A stretch of DNA of 64,000 nt from Clostridium estertheticum. GTDB taxonomy: Bacteria > Bacillota > Clostridia > Clostridiales > Clostridiaceae. Location of the stretch: assembly GCF_011065935.2 (NCBI RefSeq), contig NZ_JAAMNH020000001.1, positions 3,121,001 to 3,185,000 on the forward strand. The letters are read 5' to 3'. The notes beneath the pieces were generated by a model. It was given only the letters and a program-made list of their open reading frames with translations. It did not search any database and had not been told where the DNA came from. Below are positions 35,220 to 44,301 of the stretch, piece after piece (position 1 is the first letter of the stretch; every line of letters starts with the position of its first letter). Made by a program: the position numbers and the translations under genes.

Positions 35220-35242
35220 CAAAACAATTATCCGTTGTTTTG
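35220..35242 (-). repeat. Short hairpin repeat, copy 1
   Basis: CAAAACAA (35220-35227) and TTGTTTTG (35235-35242), followed by CCCCTTG. A closely similar hairpin with the same CCCCTTG flank is at 37821-37843; both lie 30-60 bases upstream of a minus-strand gene start. Confidence 0.45.
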
Positions 35243-35313
35243 CCCCTTGCTACAGTCTTTATTTATATTATAACAAATTTTTAGAAATATCCCACAAAAA
35301 TATACAATTTTCT

Positions 35314-35359
35314 ACTTAGCGAGCTATCTTAAATATATAAGTTGCATTATTCGCTAAGT
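35314..35359. other. Inverted repeat between iorB terminator and the next gene
   Basis: ACTTAGCGA (35314-35322) and TCGCTAAGT (35351-35359) around a 28-base AT-rich centre. Possible operator or structural element upstream of the gene at 34341-35189. Confidence 0.3.
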
Positions 35360-35370
35360 TACAATGAAAA

Positions 35371-35411
35371 ATAAGAAATAAGAGCTTTAACTCAAAGCTC
35401 TTATTTCTTAT
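35371..35411 (-). terminator. Terminator of the glnA-ptb-iorAB operon
   Basis: ATAAGAAATAAGAGCTTT (35371-35388) and AAAGCTCTTATTTCTTAT (35394-35411): 18 perfect pairs with a five-base loop, following iorB on the minus strand. Confidence 0.85.
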
Positions 35412-35439
35412 TAAAAATTCACTAAAGTTGCTAGGATAA

Positions 35440-36018
35440 TTACTTAACATTCATACCTGCACTAAATGCCTTCCTATTTATTTCTATAGCTTTTGGAGGC
35501 ACTATATCACTAATAACTTCCTCCCAGTTTATATTTTCTAATTTAAGCACTTTAATTGTAGCTCCTAGGAGAACTACATTTTGCGCTTTAATATTACCAA
35601 GATTTTTAGCAATTTCAGCAGCATTAATAACTACTACGTTATGAACCACCTCAGTTAATCTTTCGTTTACATTCTCAGGATATTTTTCTTTACCGGTTAA
35701 GACTGGTACTGGATGTATTTCATAATCATTAACTACAATATATCCATCTTTCTTTAAGTAAGGTAAGTATCTAGCCGCTTCACTTTTTTCAAAAGATACT
35801 ATTACATCTACTTTACCTTTTTCTATTAGTGGTGAATAGACCTTTTCTCCAAACCTTACTTGTGTAGTAACACTCCCTCCTCTTTGAGCCATGCCATGAA
35901 CTTCTGACATTTTTACATCATATCCACTTTTTAAAAGTCCTTCTGTCAATATTTTAGATGCTAGAATAGTTCCTTGTCCACCTACACCTACAAATAATAC
36001 ATTTTTACTTTCGCACAT
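35440..36018 (-). CDS. iorB: Indolepyruvate ferredoxin oxidoreductase, beta subunit
   Basis: Gamma-type (POR) domain subunit of the two-subunit indolepyruvate:ferredoxin oxidoreductase, which oxidatively decarboxylates aryl-pyruvates from aromatic amino acids to aryl-acetyl-CoA with ferredoxin as acceptor. Seen in 192 aa: VGVGGQGTILASKIL (residues 11-25), SEVHGMAQRGGSVTTQVRFG near 38, then VSFEKSEAARYL near 77. Three bases after iorA. With the phosphate acyltransferase upstream, the acyl-CoA could yield acyl-phosphate and ATP. Confidence 0.9.
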   Translation of the reverse strand: MCESKNVLFVGVGGQGTILASKILTEGLLKSGYDVKMSEVHGMAQRGGSVTTQVRFGEKVYSPLIEKGKVDVIVSFEKSEAARYLPYLKKDGYIVVNDYEIHPVPVLTGKEKYPENVNERLTEVVHNVVVINAAEIAKNLGNIKAQNVVLLGATIKVLKLENINWEEVISDIVPPKAIEINRKAFSAGMNVK

Positions 36019-36020
36019 AA

Positions 36021-37787
36021 TTATTCACCAACCTTTTCTATAGCTTTAAATGGGCATACTTGTTTGCATAATCCGCATCCATTACACATGGAGCTATCTA
36101 TACTTACAACTCCATCTCGGAATCTTAATGCTGGGCAACCTGTTTTTAAACAAGTCTTACACTTTTTACATTTTTCTTGATCAATAATACATTTGATTCC
36201 TGCTCTAGCTTTAAGTACATCCTTAATTAATGCACAAGGTTGTTTTGTTATTATTACAAATGGCTCTGTACTATCATGTGCTTCCTTTACTGCCCGCTTC
36301 GTCTCCTCTAGTTTATATGGATCTACTACTCTTATATTTTCTGGTTTAATACCACAGGCAAGAACTAACTTTTCAATATCAATCATTGGTGCAGGCGTTC
36401 CTTGAAGGGTTTTTCCAGTACCAGGATTTTCTTGATGTCCTGTCATACCAGTAATTCTATTATCTAAAATACAAGTAACTATTGGAGTATTATTATATAC
36501 TGTATTTATAAGACCTGTTATTCCTGAATGGAAGAAAGTTGAGTCTCCAATGAAAGCAAAAACTTTTTTATCATCTCTATTAGCTACCATATTGGCTCTT
36601 TCAATACCTGTACCTGCAGAAATTGAAGCTCCCATACATATAACTGTATCTGTTACATTAAGAGGGTCTACCATTCCTAATGTATAGCAGCCTATATCAC
36701 CAGATGATATTATATCTTTGTATTTAGATACTTGATAAAAAATTCCTCTATGTGGGCAACCTGGGCATAATACTGGTGGCCTTGATGGAGCTTTTACATC
36801 TGTTGAATAAGTAAGATTGTTAACTTCACCTAAAATAGCTTTTCGTATTATGTCAGGGTTTAATTCATCACAAATAGGAATTATTTCTTTCCCTATGCAG
36901 TCAATTCCCATTGCTTTAATTTCAGTTTCCAAATAAGGATCATTTTCTTCTATTATATAAAGTTTTTCAACCTTAGTTGCGAATTCTTTAATCATTTCAT
37001 CTGGAAGTGGATAGCTCATTCCTATTTTTAAGTAAGACGCTTTATCTCCAAAAACTTCTTTAGAGTATTGATAAGAAATACCACTGGTGATTATTCCTAT
37101 TTTAGTATTCCCCAATTCTATTCTATTTAAAGGCGAAGCATTAGAATATTGTCTTAATGCTTCTAATCTTTCTTCTACTTCATAATGTTTAGCCTTTGAA
37201 TGTGCTGGTGTCATAATATACTTCTTAACATTCTTCTCGTAGGGTTTTACTGCTACTGATTTTTTTTCTCCAAGCTCTAGTGCAGATTTAGAATGACATA
37301 CTCTTGTAGTAACTCTAAATAAGATAAGAGTATCAAATTTTTCACTAATTTCATAAGCTGCTTTCATATAGTCTAAGCATTCTTGTGAATCAGATGGTTC
37401 TACCATTGCTACTTTAGCATGTGGTGCATAGTACCTATTATCCTGCTCATTTTGAGAGGAATGCATTCCAGGATCATCTGCTGTAACTACAACAAAACCT
37501 CCGTTAACGCCTTCATAAGCCATTGTAAATAGTGGGTCAGCAGCTACATTTAATCCAACATGTTTCATAGTAGTGAGTGTTCTTGCTCCACCAATAGATG
37601 CACCCGCTGCAACTTCGAATGCTACTTTTTCATTAGGTGCCCATTCTGCATAAACGCCTTCATATTTCGCTAGATTTTCAAGTATTTCTGTACTAGGTGT
37701 TCCTGGATAAGCTGATGCTATATGGCATCCACCTTCATAGGCACCTCTTGCAATTGCCTCATTACCTGACATTATTACTTTTTTCAT
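36021..37787 (-). CDS. iorA: Indolepyruvate ferredoxin oxidoreductase, alpha subunit
   Basis: 588 aa. N-terminal pyrimidine-binding domain (GNEAIARGAYEGG, YPGTPSTEILENL), TPP-binding domain with FIGDSTFFHSGITGLINTVYNN near 425, and two C-terminal [4Fe-4S] sites: CKKCKTCLKTGCP near 545 and CNGCGLCKQVCP near 570 (four Cys each). This is the full set for an IorA. Catalyses aryl-pyruvate decarboxylation with thiamine diphosphate; works with iorB. RBS of GGGGG type before the ATG. Strict anaerobe chemistry, fitting Clostridium. Confidence 0.93.
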   Translation of the reverse strand: MKKVIMSGNEAIARGAYEGGCHIASAYPGTPSTEILENLAKYEGVYAEWAPNEKVAFEVAAGASIGGARTLTTMKHVGLNVAADPLFTMAYEGVNGGFVVVTADDPGMHSSQNEQDNRYYAPHAKVAMVEPSDSQECLDYMKAAYEISEKFDTLILFRVTTRVCHSKSALELGEKKSVAVKPYEKNVKKYIMTPAHSKAKHYEVEERLEALRQYSNASPLNRIELGNTKIGIITSGISYQYSKEVFGDKASYLKIGMSYPLPDEMIKEFATKVEKLYIIEENDPYLETEIKAMGIDCIGKEIIPICDELNPDIIRKAILGEVNNLTYSTDVKAPSRPPVLCPGCPHRGIFYQVSKYKDIISSGDIGCYTLGMVDPLNVTDTVICMGASISAGTGIERANMVANRDDKKVFAFIGDSTFFHSGITGLINTVYNNTPIVTCILDNRITGMTGHQENPGTGKTLQGTPAPMIDIEKLVLACGIKPENIRVVDPYKLEETKRAVKEAHDSTEPFVIITKQPCALIKDVLKARAGIKCIIDQEKCKKCKTCLKTGCPALRFRDGVVSIDSSMCNGCGLCKQVCPFKAIEKVGE

Positions 37788-37820
37788 ATATTATTTCCCC
37801 CCTTGAATTCCTCACGGTCA

Positions 37821-37843
37821 CTAAACAATTATCAATTGTTTAG
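37821..37843 (-). repeat. Short hairpin repeat, copy 2
   Basis: CTAAACAATT (37821-37830) and AATTGTTTAG (37834-37843), ten perfect pairs with a three-base loop, followed by CCCCTTG as in copy 1. It lies between ptb and iorA, with no T-run, so may tune iorA translation or mRNA stability. Confidence 0.5.
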
Positions 37844-37854
37844 CCCCTTGATTT

Positions 37855-38751
37855 TTAAACTACCACTGCTCCTAGAGCTATAGAATATAATTTTGATTTT
37901 GCGCTATCAGCCCTGGAAACCAATACAACTGGACATTTTGCTCCTACTATAATGCCCGCACTTTCAGCTTTTGCAAAGTAAGTAAGCGATTTACCTAAAA
38001 AGTTTCCAGCCTCTATATTTGGTACAAGTAAAATGTCACTATCCCCAGCTACATCGCTAATAATACCCTTGTGCTCTGCAGCCTCCTTTGAAATTGCATT
38101 ATCTAGACCCAACGGACCATCAATTAAACAACCCTTTATTTGCCCTCTTTTATTCATTAGTGATAGTGCCGCAGCATCTATGGTTGCCTGCATTGAAGGA
38201 TTAATAACTTCCACAGCGCAGATAGGCGCAACCTTTGGAATATCTATTTGCAAAGCATGTGCTACCACTACCGCATTATTAATTATTTCAATTTTTTCTT
38301 TTAGTTCAGGGCAGGTAACCATACCTCCATCAGTTAAAAACAATAATTTGTGGTAAACAGGCACATCATAAACCATAACGTGTGATAAAAGTCCACTGCC
38401 TCTTAAGTTAGCTTCTTTGTTTAGCACTGCTTTTAATAAGTCAGAAGTACCAAGCATCCCTTTCATAATGAAATGAGCCTCACCACTCGATACAAGTTCT
38501 ACAGCTTTTGCAGCAGCTTTTATCGTGTTTTTTTCATTTACAATTCTAATACCTTCAAGACTTAAATTTTCTGAAGATGCAATTTCAACTATTTTATCCT
38601 CATCCCCAACTAGTATTGCATCAACAATTTGTAGTTTAACTGCTTCTACCACAGCCTTTAAAACTATACTGTCTTGTGCTACTGCTACTGATAATATTTT
38701 TTTATCTTTGCCTATAGCAAGTTCAATTAACTCATCAAGTCTTTTAATCAT
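37855..38751 (-). CDS. ptb: Phosphate butyryltransferase-like phosphotransacylase
   Basis: Phosphate acetyl/butyryltransferase family, 298 aa, the length of clostridial Ptb. Makes acyl-phosphate from acyl-CoA. Seen: GTSDLLKAVLNKE near residue 100, LLFLTDGGMVTCPELKEKIEI near 135-155, CAVEVINPSMQATIDAA near 178, and DSDILLVPNIEAGNFLGKSL near 235-255 with the family phosphate/CoA loop. No butyrate kinase gene is next to it. Lying between glnA and iorA, its acyl-CoA may be an aryl-acetyl-CoA from IorAB rather than butyryl-CoA. RBS AAAGGGGTTAG. Confidence 0.82.
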   Translation of the reverse strand: MIKRLDELIELAIGKDKKILSVAVAQDSIVLKAVVEAVKLQIVDAILVGDEDKIVEIASSENLSLEGIRIVNEKNTIKAAAKAVELVSSGEAHFIMKGMLGTSDLLKAVLNKEANLRGSGLLSHVMVYDVPVYHKLLFLTDGGMVTCPELKEKIEIINNAVVVAHALQIDIPKVAPICAVEVINPSMQATIDAAALSLMNKRGQIKGCLIDGPLGLDNAISKEAAEHKGIISDVAGDSDILLVPNIEAGNFLGKSLTYFAKAESAGIIVGAKCPVVLVSRADSAKSKLYSIALGAVVV

Positions 38752-38811
38752 AATCTAACCCCTTTCTCTTAACATCTATAGTATTAATTATTTGTGCTTT
38801 ATTATTAAAAA

Positions 38812-40242
38812 CTATAAATCATAGTACAACTGAAATTCTATTGGTGATGGAACTGGCAATACCTTTTTTATTTCCTTTTCATATTTGAACTTAATCCAAG
38901 TATTAATAAAATGCTGATCAAATACTCCACCTTTTAATAAGAAGCTAGAATCTTTTTTAAGTTCTTCAAGTGCTTCTTCTAAAGATCTTGGTAATACTTG
39001 AATTTTATCTCTTTCTTCCGCTGGCAAGTCAAAAACGTTTACATCATATGGTCCAAAACCTTCTTCAGTTGGACAGATTTTATTCTCTATACCATCAATA
39101 CCAGCCATAAGTATTGCAGAATATGCTAAGTATGGATTTGCTGTACCATCTGATGGTCTAAATTCAAATCTTCTAGTTTCAGGGTCTTTAACATATCCAG
39201 GAATTCTTATTACTGCACTTCTATTTCCTGTAGCAAAACAAATTGACACTGGTGCTTCAAAGCCAGGTACTAATCTTTTATAAGAATTAGTTGAGGGATT
39301 TGTAAATGCAAGTAATGCTTTAGAATGCTTTAATATTCCACCAATAAAATATAACGCAGTTTCACTCATTTGAGAATATCCATTTTCATCAAAGAAAAGG
39401 TTTTTTCCATTTTTTCTTAAAAGCATATGAACATGCATTCCACTTCCCGCTTCTCCAAATAATGGCTTAGGCATAAACGTAGCAGTTTTGCCGTGAGCTA
39501 CAGCTTCATTTTTAATTAGATATTTTGCCATCATTGTAGCATCAGCCATTTTACTCATTTTCTCTAATTCAACCTCTATTTCAAGTTGACCAGCGGATCC
39601 TACTTCATGGTGATGGTATTTCACAGGTATACCCATCTCTTCTAATTTTAAACACATTTCACTTCTTAGATCATTATTAAGATCGTAGGGTAACCCTAAA
39701 TGGTAACTTTTTTGGAAAGGTGCTTTATATCCAAAATTCTCCTCTTTATTGTTAGTATTCCAGGGGGCTTGCTTAGAATCTATGAAAACCTCTTGATGAT
39801 GACTTGTAACTTCAAAATTTATATGGTCAAATATATAAAACTCAAATTCTGGTCCTATTACGTATTCATCAGCTATTCCCAGGTCTCTCATGTGTTTTTC
39901 TGCTTTTTCAGCTATAAATCTTGGATCACCTGAAAATCTTCCTTCGTTTTTACCAAGAGTGTACATATTTGCAATCATACTCAAAGTTGGTATTTTGCAA
40001 TAAGGATCAACAAAAGCTGTAGTCATATCAGGAAGAAATCTCATATCTGAATCCTCTATAGTAGAATACCCATAGCTTGATCCGTCAAAGCCTATTCCTT
40101 CAGAAAAAGTCTTTTCTGATAGTCTTTCAACTGGTATAGTTAAATGATTCCATCGACCTGGTAGTGTTACTACTTTAAAATCTATAAATTTAATATTATT
40201 TTCCTTTATAAATTCTTGTACTTCATTAATATTATTAAACAT
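38812..40242 (-). CDS. glnA: Glutamine synthetase, type I
   Basis: About 476 aa. Ligates ammonia to glutamate with ATP. Seen: GFDGSSYGYSTIEDSDMRFLPD near residue 47-68, GPEFEFYIF near 125, HEVGSAGQLEIEVE near 211, GSGMHVHMLL near 259, NSYKRLVPGFEAPV near 310 and RRFEFRPSDGTANPYLAYSA near 345, covering metal, ATP and glutamate sites. The segment NVFDLPAEE near 390 aligns with the enterobacterial adenylylation loop NLYDLPPEE, with Phe at the modified Tyr, so this enzyme should not be adenylylated. An ATG at 40260 is possible; AGGGGGT places the start at 40242. A good sigma-A promoter lies upstream. Confidence 0.93.
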   Translation of the reverse strand: MFNNINEVQEFIKENNIKFIDFKVVTLPGRWNHLTIPVERLSEKTFSEGIGFDGSSYGYSTIEDSDMRFLPDMTTAFVDPYCKIPTLSMIANMYTLGKNEGRFSGDPRFIAEKAEKHMRDLGIADEYVIGPEFEFYIFDHINFEVTSHHQEVFIDSKQAPWNTNNKEENFGYKAPFQKSYHLGLPYDLNNDLRSEMCLKLEEMGIPVKYHHHEVGSAGQLEIEVELEKMSKMADATMMAKYLIKNEAVAHGKTATFMPKPLFGEAGSGMHVHMLLRKNGKNLFFDENGYSQMSETALYFIGGILKHSKALLAFTNPSTNSYKRLVPGFEAPVSICFATGNRSAVIRIPGYVKDPETRRFEFRPSDGTANPYLAYSAILMAGIDGIENKICPTEEGFGPYDVNVFDLPAEERDKIQVLPRSLEEALEELKKDSSFLLKGGVFDQHFINTWIKFKYEKEIKKVLPVPSPIEFQLYYDL

Positions 40243-40293
40243 TTCTAAGACCCCCTGCATCTTTATTGAAAAAATTTAAATATTCATAATTTT

Positions 40294-40321
40294 AGTATAA
40301 TGCATGAATTTAATTTGTCAA
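40294..40321 (-). promoter_or_regulatory. Sigma-A-type promoter of glnA
   Basis: On the minus strand, TTGACA (40316-40321) is separated by 16 bases from TATACT (40294-40299), about 50 bases before the glnA start. It is consensus at -35 and near-consensus at -10, and no other gene start is near. Confidence 0.7.
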
Positions 40322-40355
40322 TTCAACCTGCTAAAGGAATTGGAATAAATCAAAA

Positions 40356-40380
40356 AAAGCCACAATATTTCTGTGGCTTT
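40356..40380 (-). terminator. Terminator of the hydroxyacid-oxidase operon
   Basis: AAAGCCACA (40356-40364) and TGTGGCTTT (40372-40380) with a seven-base loop; seven T follow on the minus strand. Confidence 0.88.
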
Positions 40381-40389
40381 GTGTTAAAT

Positions 40390-41403
40390 TTAGTATAAAA
40401 TTCTATTATTAACATGTTTTATAGATTTGCAACCTGTAAGTACCATAGCTGATTTTAATTCACCTTTAAGAAATTCAATGTAAGATTTCACACCCTCCGC
40501 CTTACCACCAAATGAAGCCACTACAAATGGTCTACCAATAAGAACAGCATCTGCACCTAGTGCTAGCATTTTAAGTATATCTGCACCACTTCGAACTCCG
40601 CCATCAGCTAAAATAATTACTTTCCCCTTAACTTCACTTGCAATCCCCTTAAGAACATCCGCTACGCCGGGAGTTTGGTCTAATACTCTTCCCCCATGAT
40701 TTGACACTACAATTGCAGCTACTCCTGCTTCTACTGCAAGTTTTGCTTCATCTGGTGTCATTATCCCCTTAAGAATAAATGGAAGCTTTGTGGATGCAAC
40801 AATTTCTTTAATCTCTTCTACAGTTTTAGGCATAACTGGTTTACCAGCAAGGGCTAAGGTAATAAGACCACAAGCATCTATATCCATACCTATAGCAAAG
40901 GCACCTGCCTTTTCTGCTGATTTAATTTTTTCTATAACATTTGCATTTTCCCAAGGCTTTAGTATTGCAATTCCATTTCCACCTTGTTTTTCTAATTGTT
41001 CAAGATTAGTTGTAAGAAAAGAATCTACAGCAGTATCTCCAACCATTGGGAAAATCCCTCCGGAGAGGCATCCACTTATAACCCAAGATATATACTCTTC
41101 TTCAGTAAATTTGCCACCCATATTTAAGGTTGTGCCTGATATTGGTGCAGCAAACACAGGCATATCCATTTTTCTCCCAAATAATTCTGTGGAGGTGTCT
41201 GGATTTTTTGCATCATGTATGGTTCTCATATTAAGTTTATAAGTACTAAGTGCTTCTATATTTATTTTGAAAGCATCTCCAGTTCCTTTTCCACCCATTC
41301 CAGGTACTTCACCAGCACAAGCAACTCCATTACATATAGGACAAACTCTGCAGCTTTTATTTAAATTACCTTTAGCTTCTCTTAAAACATCTTTATAATT
41401 CAT
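40390..41403 (-). CDS. FMN-dependent alpha-hydroxy-acid oxidase/dehydrogenase
   Basis: TIM-barrel FMN enzyme related to lactate oxidase and glycolate oxidase, 337 aa. Seen: a Cys-rich opening CRVCPICNGVACAGEVPGMGG (about residues 18-38), unusual for this fold; PVFAAPISG near 80, LKGIMTPDEAKLAVEAG near 205, VVSNHGGRVLDQTPGVADVL near 225 with the catalytic His/Arg; and ADGGVRSGADILKMLALGADAVLIGRP near 265-290. The N-terminal CPICNGVACAG is typical of clostridial members. Substrate not deducible. Last gene of the operon, before a strong terminator. Confidence 0.85.
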   Translation of the reverse strand: MNYKDVLREAKGNLNKSCRVCPICNGVACAGEVPGMGGKGTGDAFKINIEALSTYKLNMRTIHDAKNPDTSTELFGRKMDMPVFAAPISGTTLNMGGKFTEEEYISWVISGCLSGGIFPMVGDTAVDSFLTTNLEQLEKQGGNGIAILKPWENANVIEKIKSAEKAGAFAIGMDIDACGLITLALAGKPVMPKTVEEIKEIVASTKLPFILKGIMTPDEAKLAVEAGVAAIVVSNHGGRVLDQTPGVADVLKGIASEVKGKVIILADGGVRSGADILKMLALGADAVLIGRPFVVASFGGKAEGVKSYIEFLKGELKSAMVLTGCKSIKHVNNRILY

Positions 41404-41417
41404 GTCTTATTTCCCCC

Positions 41418-41879
41418 TTAGTCAAATTTTACTCTATCTAAATTTTCTTCTGTATAAACTTTTATTCCTCTGGATATTAATAACTGCGCAGTAACTCCAT
41501 TACCGGATCTTTTAGTCCTACTGAAAGTTCCGTCGTATATTTGTGTTACTCCGCAAGAGGGGCTTCCTGCTTTTAAAATGGCAATACTAGCAGAAACTTC
41601 TACTGCAATTTTTAGTGTTTCATAAGCACCTTTTATAAACTCTGAAGTTACATCATCACCTTCTGATCCAAGAATTCTTGCTTTACCCATTAATACATCC
41701 TCTCCATTGCCTTTTACAATTTCACGAGGAGTCCTAGGAGTTTGCATACCCCCTAGTTGTTCTGGACAAACAGGTATTGCTTTTCCTTCTTGCATTAATT
41801 TAAGAACCCTTACATCTAAATTATTGCCTCCATTATACTTACAATTAATACCACATAAACAAGCACTTACAATAATCAT
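41418..41879 (-). CDS. DUF523 family protein
   Basis: About 153 aa. Matches the DUF523 (YbbK-like) family: opening SACLCGINCKYNGGNN (residues 4-19), VCPEQLGGMQTPRTP near 38 and the closing KAGSPSCGVTQIYDGTF near 103. Conserved Cys in CLCG, CPEQ and SPSCG suggest a thiol or metal role, but no function is established. An ATG at 41900 is in frame; AAGGAGGGCAAGGTT places the start at 41879. Between mutS2 and the FMN enzyme in one operon. Confidence 0.85.
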   Translation of the reverse strand: MIIVSACLCGINCKYNGGNNLDVRVLKLMQEGKAIPVCPEQLGGMQTPRTPREIVKGNGEDVLMGKARILGSEGDDVTSEFIKGAYETLKIAVEVSASIAILKAGSPSCGVTQIYDGTFSRTKRSGNGVTAQLLISRGIKVYTEENLDRVKFD

Positions 41880-41919
41880 AACCTTGCCCTCCTTTATCAA
41901 GCTGTAAATTAAGGTCGAG

Positions 41920-44283
41920 CTATTTAAGTTCTACTACAGTAACTCCGCTACCACCCTCACCATAATTTCCCAATCTATAAGCTTTAGCATGACCATGTCT
42001 CTTTAGCATATCTGTAATAGTATTTCTTAGAACTCCTGTACCTTTACCGTGGATAATGGTAACTTCTTTAAGTCCCCCTAAATAAGCATCATCTAAATAT
42101 TTATCAACAGTATATATAGCTTCTTCCGAATCCATACCTCTTAAATCTACGGAGGTGGAAACATTTTTTAAATTTAGTTTCAGTTCCCTCTTATTAATCT
42201 TTGCCCTTTTCTTATCTTCCTCCGTAACCTTTGATTTGCGTAGCTCATCTAGTTTAACATTTATCTTCATAATACCAGCTTGAACCTGTAATTCACCTCT
42301 GTTATCCGGTTTAGTAAGTACAATAACCTTTTGGTTGAGAGATGGTAAATATACTTCTTCTCCCTCTTTTACAGTTTTTAGCTTTTCTCCTACTTCTTCT
42401 TTATTCTTTTGTATATTCTCATCTAAGCTTTCAAGCTTATCTTTTATTTTCGTTCTTTCCTCTTCAAGCTTTTGCCTTGCTTCAGATGGATAACCCAATT
42501 TTTCTAGTTCTCTCATATTTTTGAGAATTACATCAGATTCTTCTTTGGCATTTCTTATCAGTCTCTTTGCTTCTCTTTGGGCATCATACATTGCATTTTC
42601 TCTAATGTTTTCAAGTTTATATAATTTTTCCTGATATTTATCCTTTAACTTACTAGCCTCTAGTTTCAAAACTTCTGCCATCCTAGCATCTCTTTCTGCC
42701 TTTATGCTCTTTTCTTGTAGACTTTGAACTAATTCTTCAAACTCTAATGTTTCTTTAGAAATATTTTCTCTAGCATTTTTAATAATATAATCAGGTAAAC
42801 CTAACCTTTTAGAAATCTCAAAAGCATTGGATTTACCTGGCACTCCAATTATTAGTCTGTAAGTAGGACTTAAGGTGTCCACATTAAATTCTACAGAAGC
42901 ATTTTCTACCCCTGTGGTTTTTAGTGCATATCCTTTTAATTCACTATAATGTGTAGTTGCGACTACTTTTGTCCCTCTTGCTCTTAAATTTTCTAGAATT
43001 GATACAGCAAGAGCTGCTCCCTCTGTGGGATCAGTTCCTGCTCCTAATTCATCAAATAGAGCCAAGGTTTTTTTATCTGCTTTTTCAATTATATTTACTA
43101 TATTTGTCATATGAGAGGAAAAAGTAGATAGGCTTTGTTCTATACTTTGCTCATCACCTATATCTGCGAAAATTTCATTGAAAAAACTTACCGCGGAGCC
43201 ATCTCTAGCTGGAATTAAAATCCCACTCATAGCCATTAACTGGATTAAACCTACAGTTTTTAAAGTTACAGTTTTACCACCAGTATTTGGTCCTGTTATT
43301 ACTAGTGATGTAAATCCTCTTCCTAAATAAATATTACTTGGCACTACTACTTTAGGGTCTATCAACGGATGCCTAGCCTCAATTATATCTACTATCCCTT
43401 CATCATTCACATTAGGGATTATAGCATTAATTTCTATTGCATATCTTGCTTTAGCAAAAATAAAATCTAATTCCCATACTATATTAGCATTGTTTGTAAC
43501 AATATTTATATTTTCATATACCTTATAGGATAATTCAGCTAAAATCCTTTCAACCTCAGCTTTTTCCTTTAACATGATTTCTTTGATTTCGTTGTTTAAA
43601 TTCACTAAACTCATTGGTTCAATGAATAATGTGGCTCCTGAGGAACTCTGGTCATGAACAATACCCGGAACACTGCTTTTATGTTCTATTTTAACAGGAA
43701 TTACATATCGGTCCCCTCTTATAGTATAAAGACTTTCTTGAAGATATTTTGCATTAGATCTAACTAGTGAATTTACCTTTTCTTTTACGGAAGCATTCTT
43801 TTCTTTTAGTGATTTCCTTAGATTAAAAAGCAGACTACTAGCCCTATCTGAAATTTCATCATCACTTATTATAGCTATAAAAATTTCATCTTCTAGCTTT
43901 TTTATTGGAACAATTCCGATACATATATCCTCTAAGACTCTAGAAGTTTCGCCCCCTTTGTTACCAACATAATTCTGAAATAATCTAGCACATCTAAGCA
44001 TTTGAGCTATTCTAAGGAGTTGCGTTGGCATAAGTGAAGCCCCTTTAGATGCCCTGCTTATAGCATCACGAACATCATATATCCCTTCAAAAGGTGCACT
44101 CCCTTTTTTTGATAAAAGTAATAGTGCCTCATTAGTTTCCTGCAGGTGTTCGCGTACTTCATAAATATTGGTGTAGGGTTCTAATTTTTCTATAATATCC
44201 TTGCCAGCTGTAGTATGGGTATATTCTTTAATTTTATCTTTAATTTTATAATATTCTAAAACGCTTAAAGATTTATTATTCAT
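41920..44283 (-). CDS. mutS2: MutS2 endonuclease/ATPase
   Basis: 787 aa, usual MutS2 length. Seen: MutS core with Walker A GPNTGGKTVTLKT near residue 330, then FADIGDEQSIEQSLSTFSSHM near 385 and LALFDELGAGTDPTEGAAL near 410 (Walker B and the following block), a long coiled-coil from about 515-640 rich in Glu/Lys, and a C-terminal Smr nuclease domain with VDLRGMDSEEAIYTVDKYLDDAY near 710 and IIHGKGTGVLRNTI near 745. MutS2 restrains recombination and, in Bacillus, splits collided ribosomes. All motifs intact. Confidence 0.95.
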   Translation of the reverse strand: MNNKSLSVLEYYKIKDKIKEYTHTTAGKDIIEKLEPYTNIYEVREHLQETNEALLLLSKKGSAPFEGIYDVRDAISRASKGASLMPTQLLRIAQMLRCARLFQNYVGNKGGETSRVLEDICIGIVPIKKLEDEIFIAIISDDEISDRASSLLFNLRKSLKEKNASVKEKVNSLVRSNAKYLQESLYTIRGDRYVIPVKIEHKSSVPGIVHDQSSSGATLFIEPMSLVNLNNEIKEIMLKEKAEVERILAELSYKVYENINIVTNNANIVWELDFIFAKARYAIEINAIIPNVNDEGIVDIIEARHPLIDPKVVVPSNIYLGRGFTSLVITGPNTGGKTVTLKTVGLIQLMAMSGILIPARDGSAVSFFNEIFADIGDEQSIEQSLSTFSSHMTNIVNIIEKADKKTLALFDELGAGTDPTEGAALAVSILENLRARGTKVVATTHYSELKGYALKTTGVENASVEFNVDTLSPTYRLIIGVPGKSNAFEISKRLGLPDYIIKNARENISKETLEFEELVQSLQEKSIKAERDARMAEVLKLEASKLKDKYQEKLYKLENIRENAMYDAQREAKRLIRNAKEESDVILKNMRELEKLGYPSEARQKLEEERTKIKDKLESLDENIQKNKEEVGEKLKTVKEGEEVYLPSLNQKVIVLTKPDNRGELQVQAGIMKINVKLDELRKSKVTEEDKKRAKINKRELKLNLKNVSTSVDLRGMDSEEAIYTVDKYLDDAYLGGLKEVTIIHGKGTGVLRNTITDMLKRHGHAKAYRLGNYGEGGSGVTVVELK

Positions 44284-44301
44284 AGTTTCACCGTCTTTCC
44301 T

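Noticed and set aside
40790..41242. A 150-codon open frame on the plus strand
   Set aside because: It lies fully inside the FMN oxidase gene on the other strand, has no ribosome site, and its composition is a mirror of that gene.
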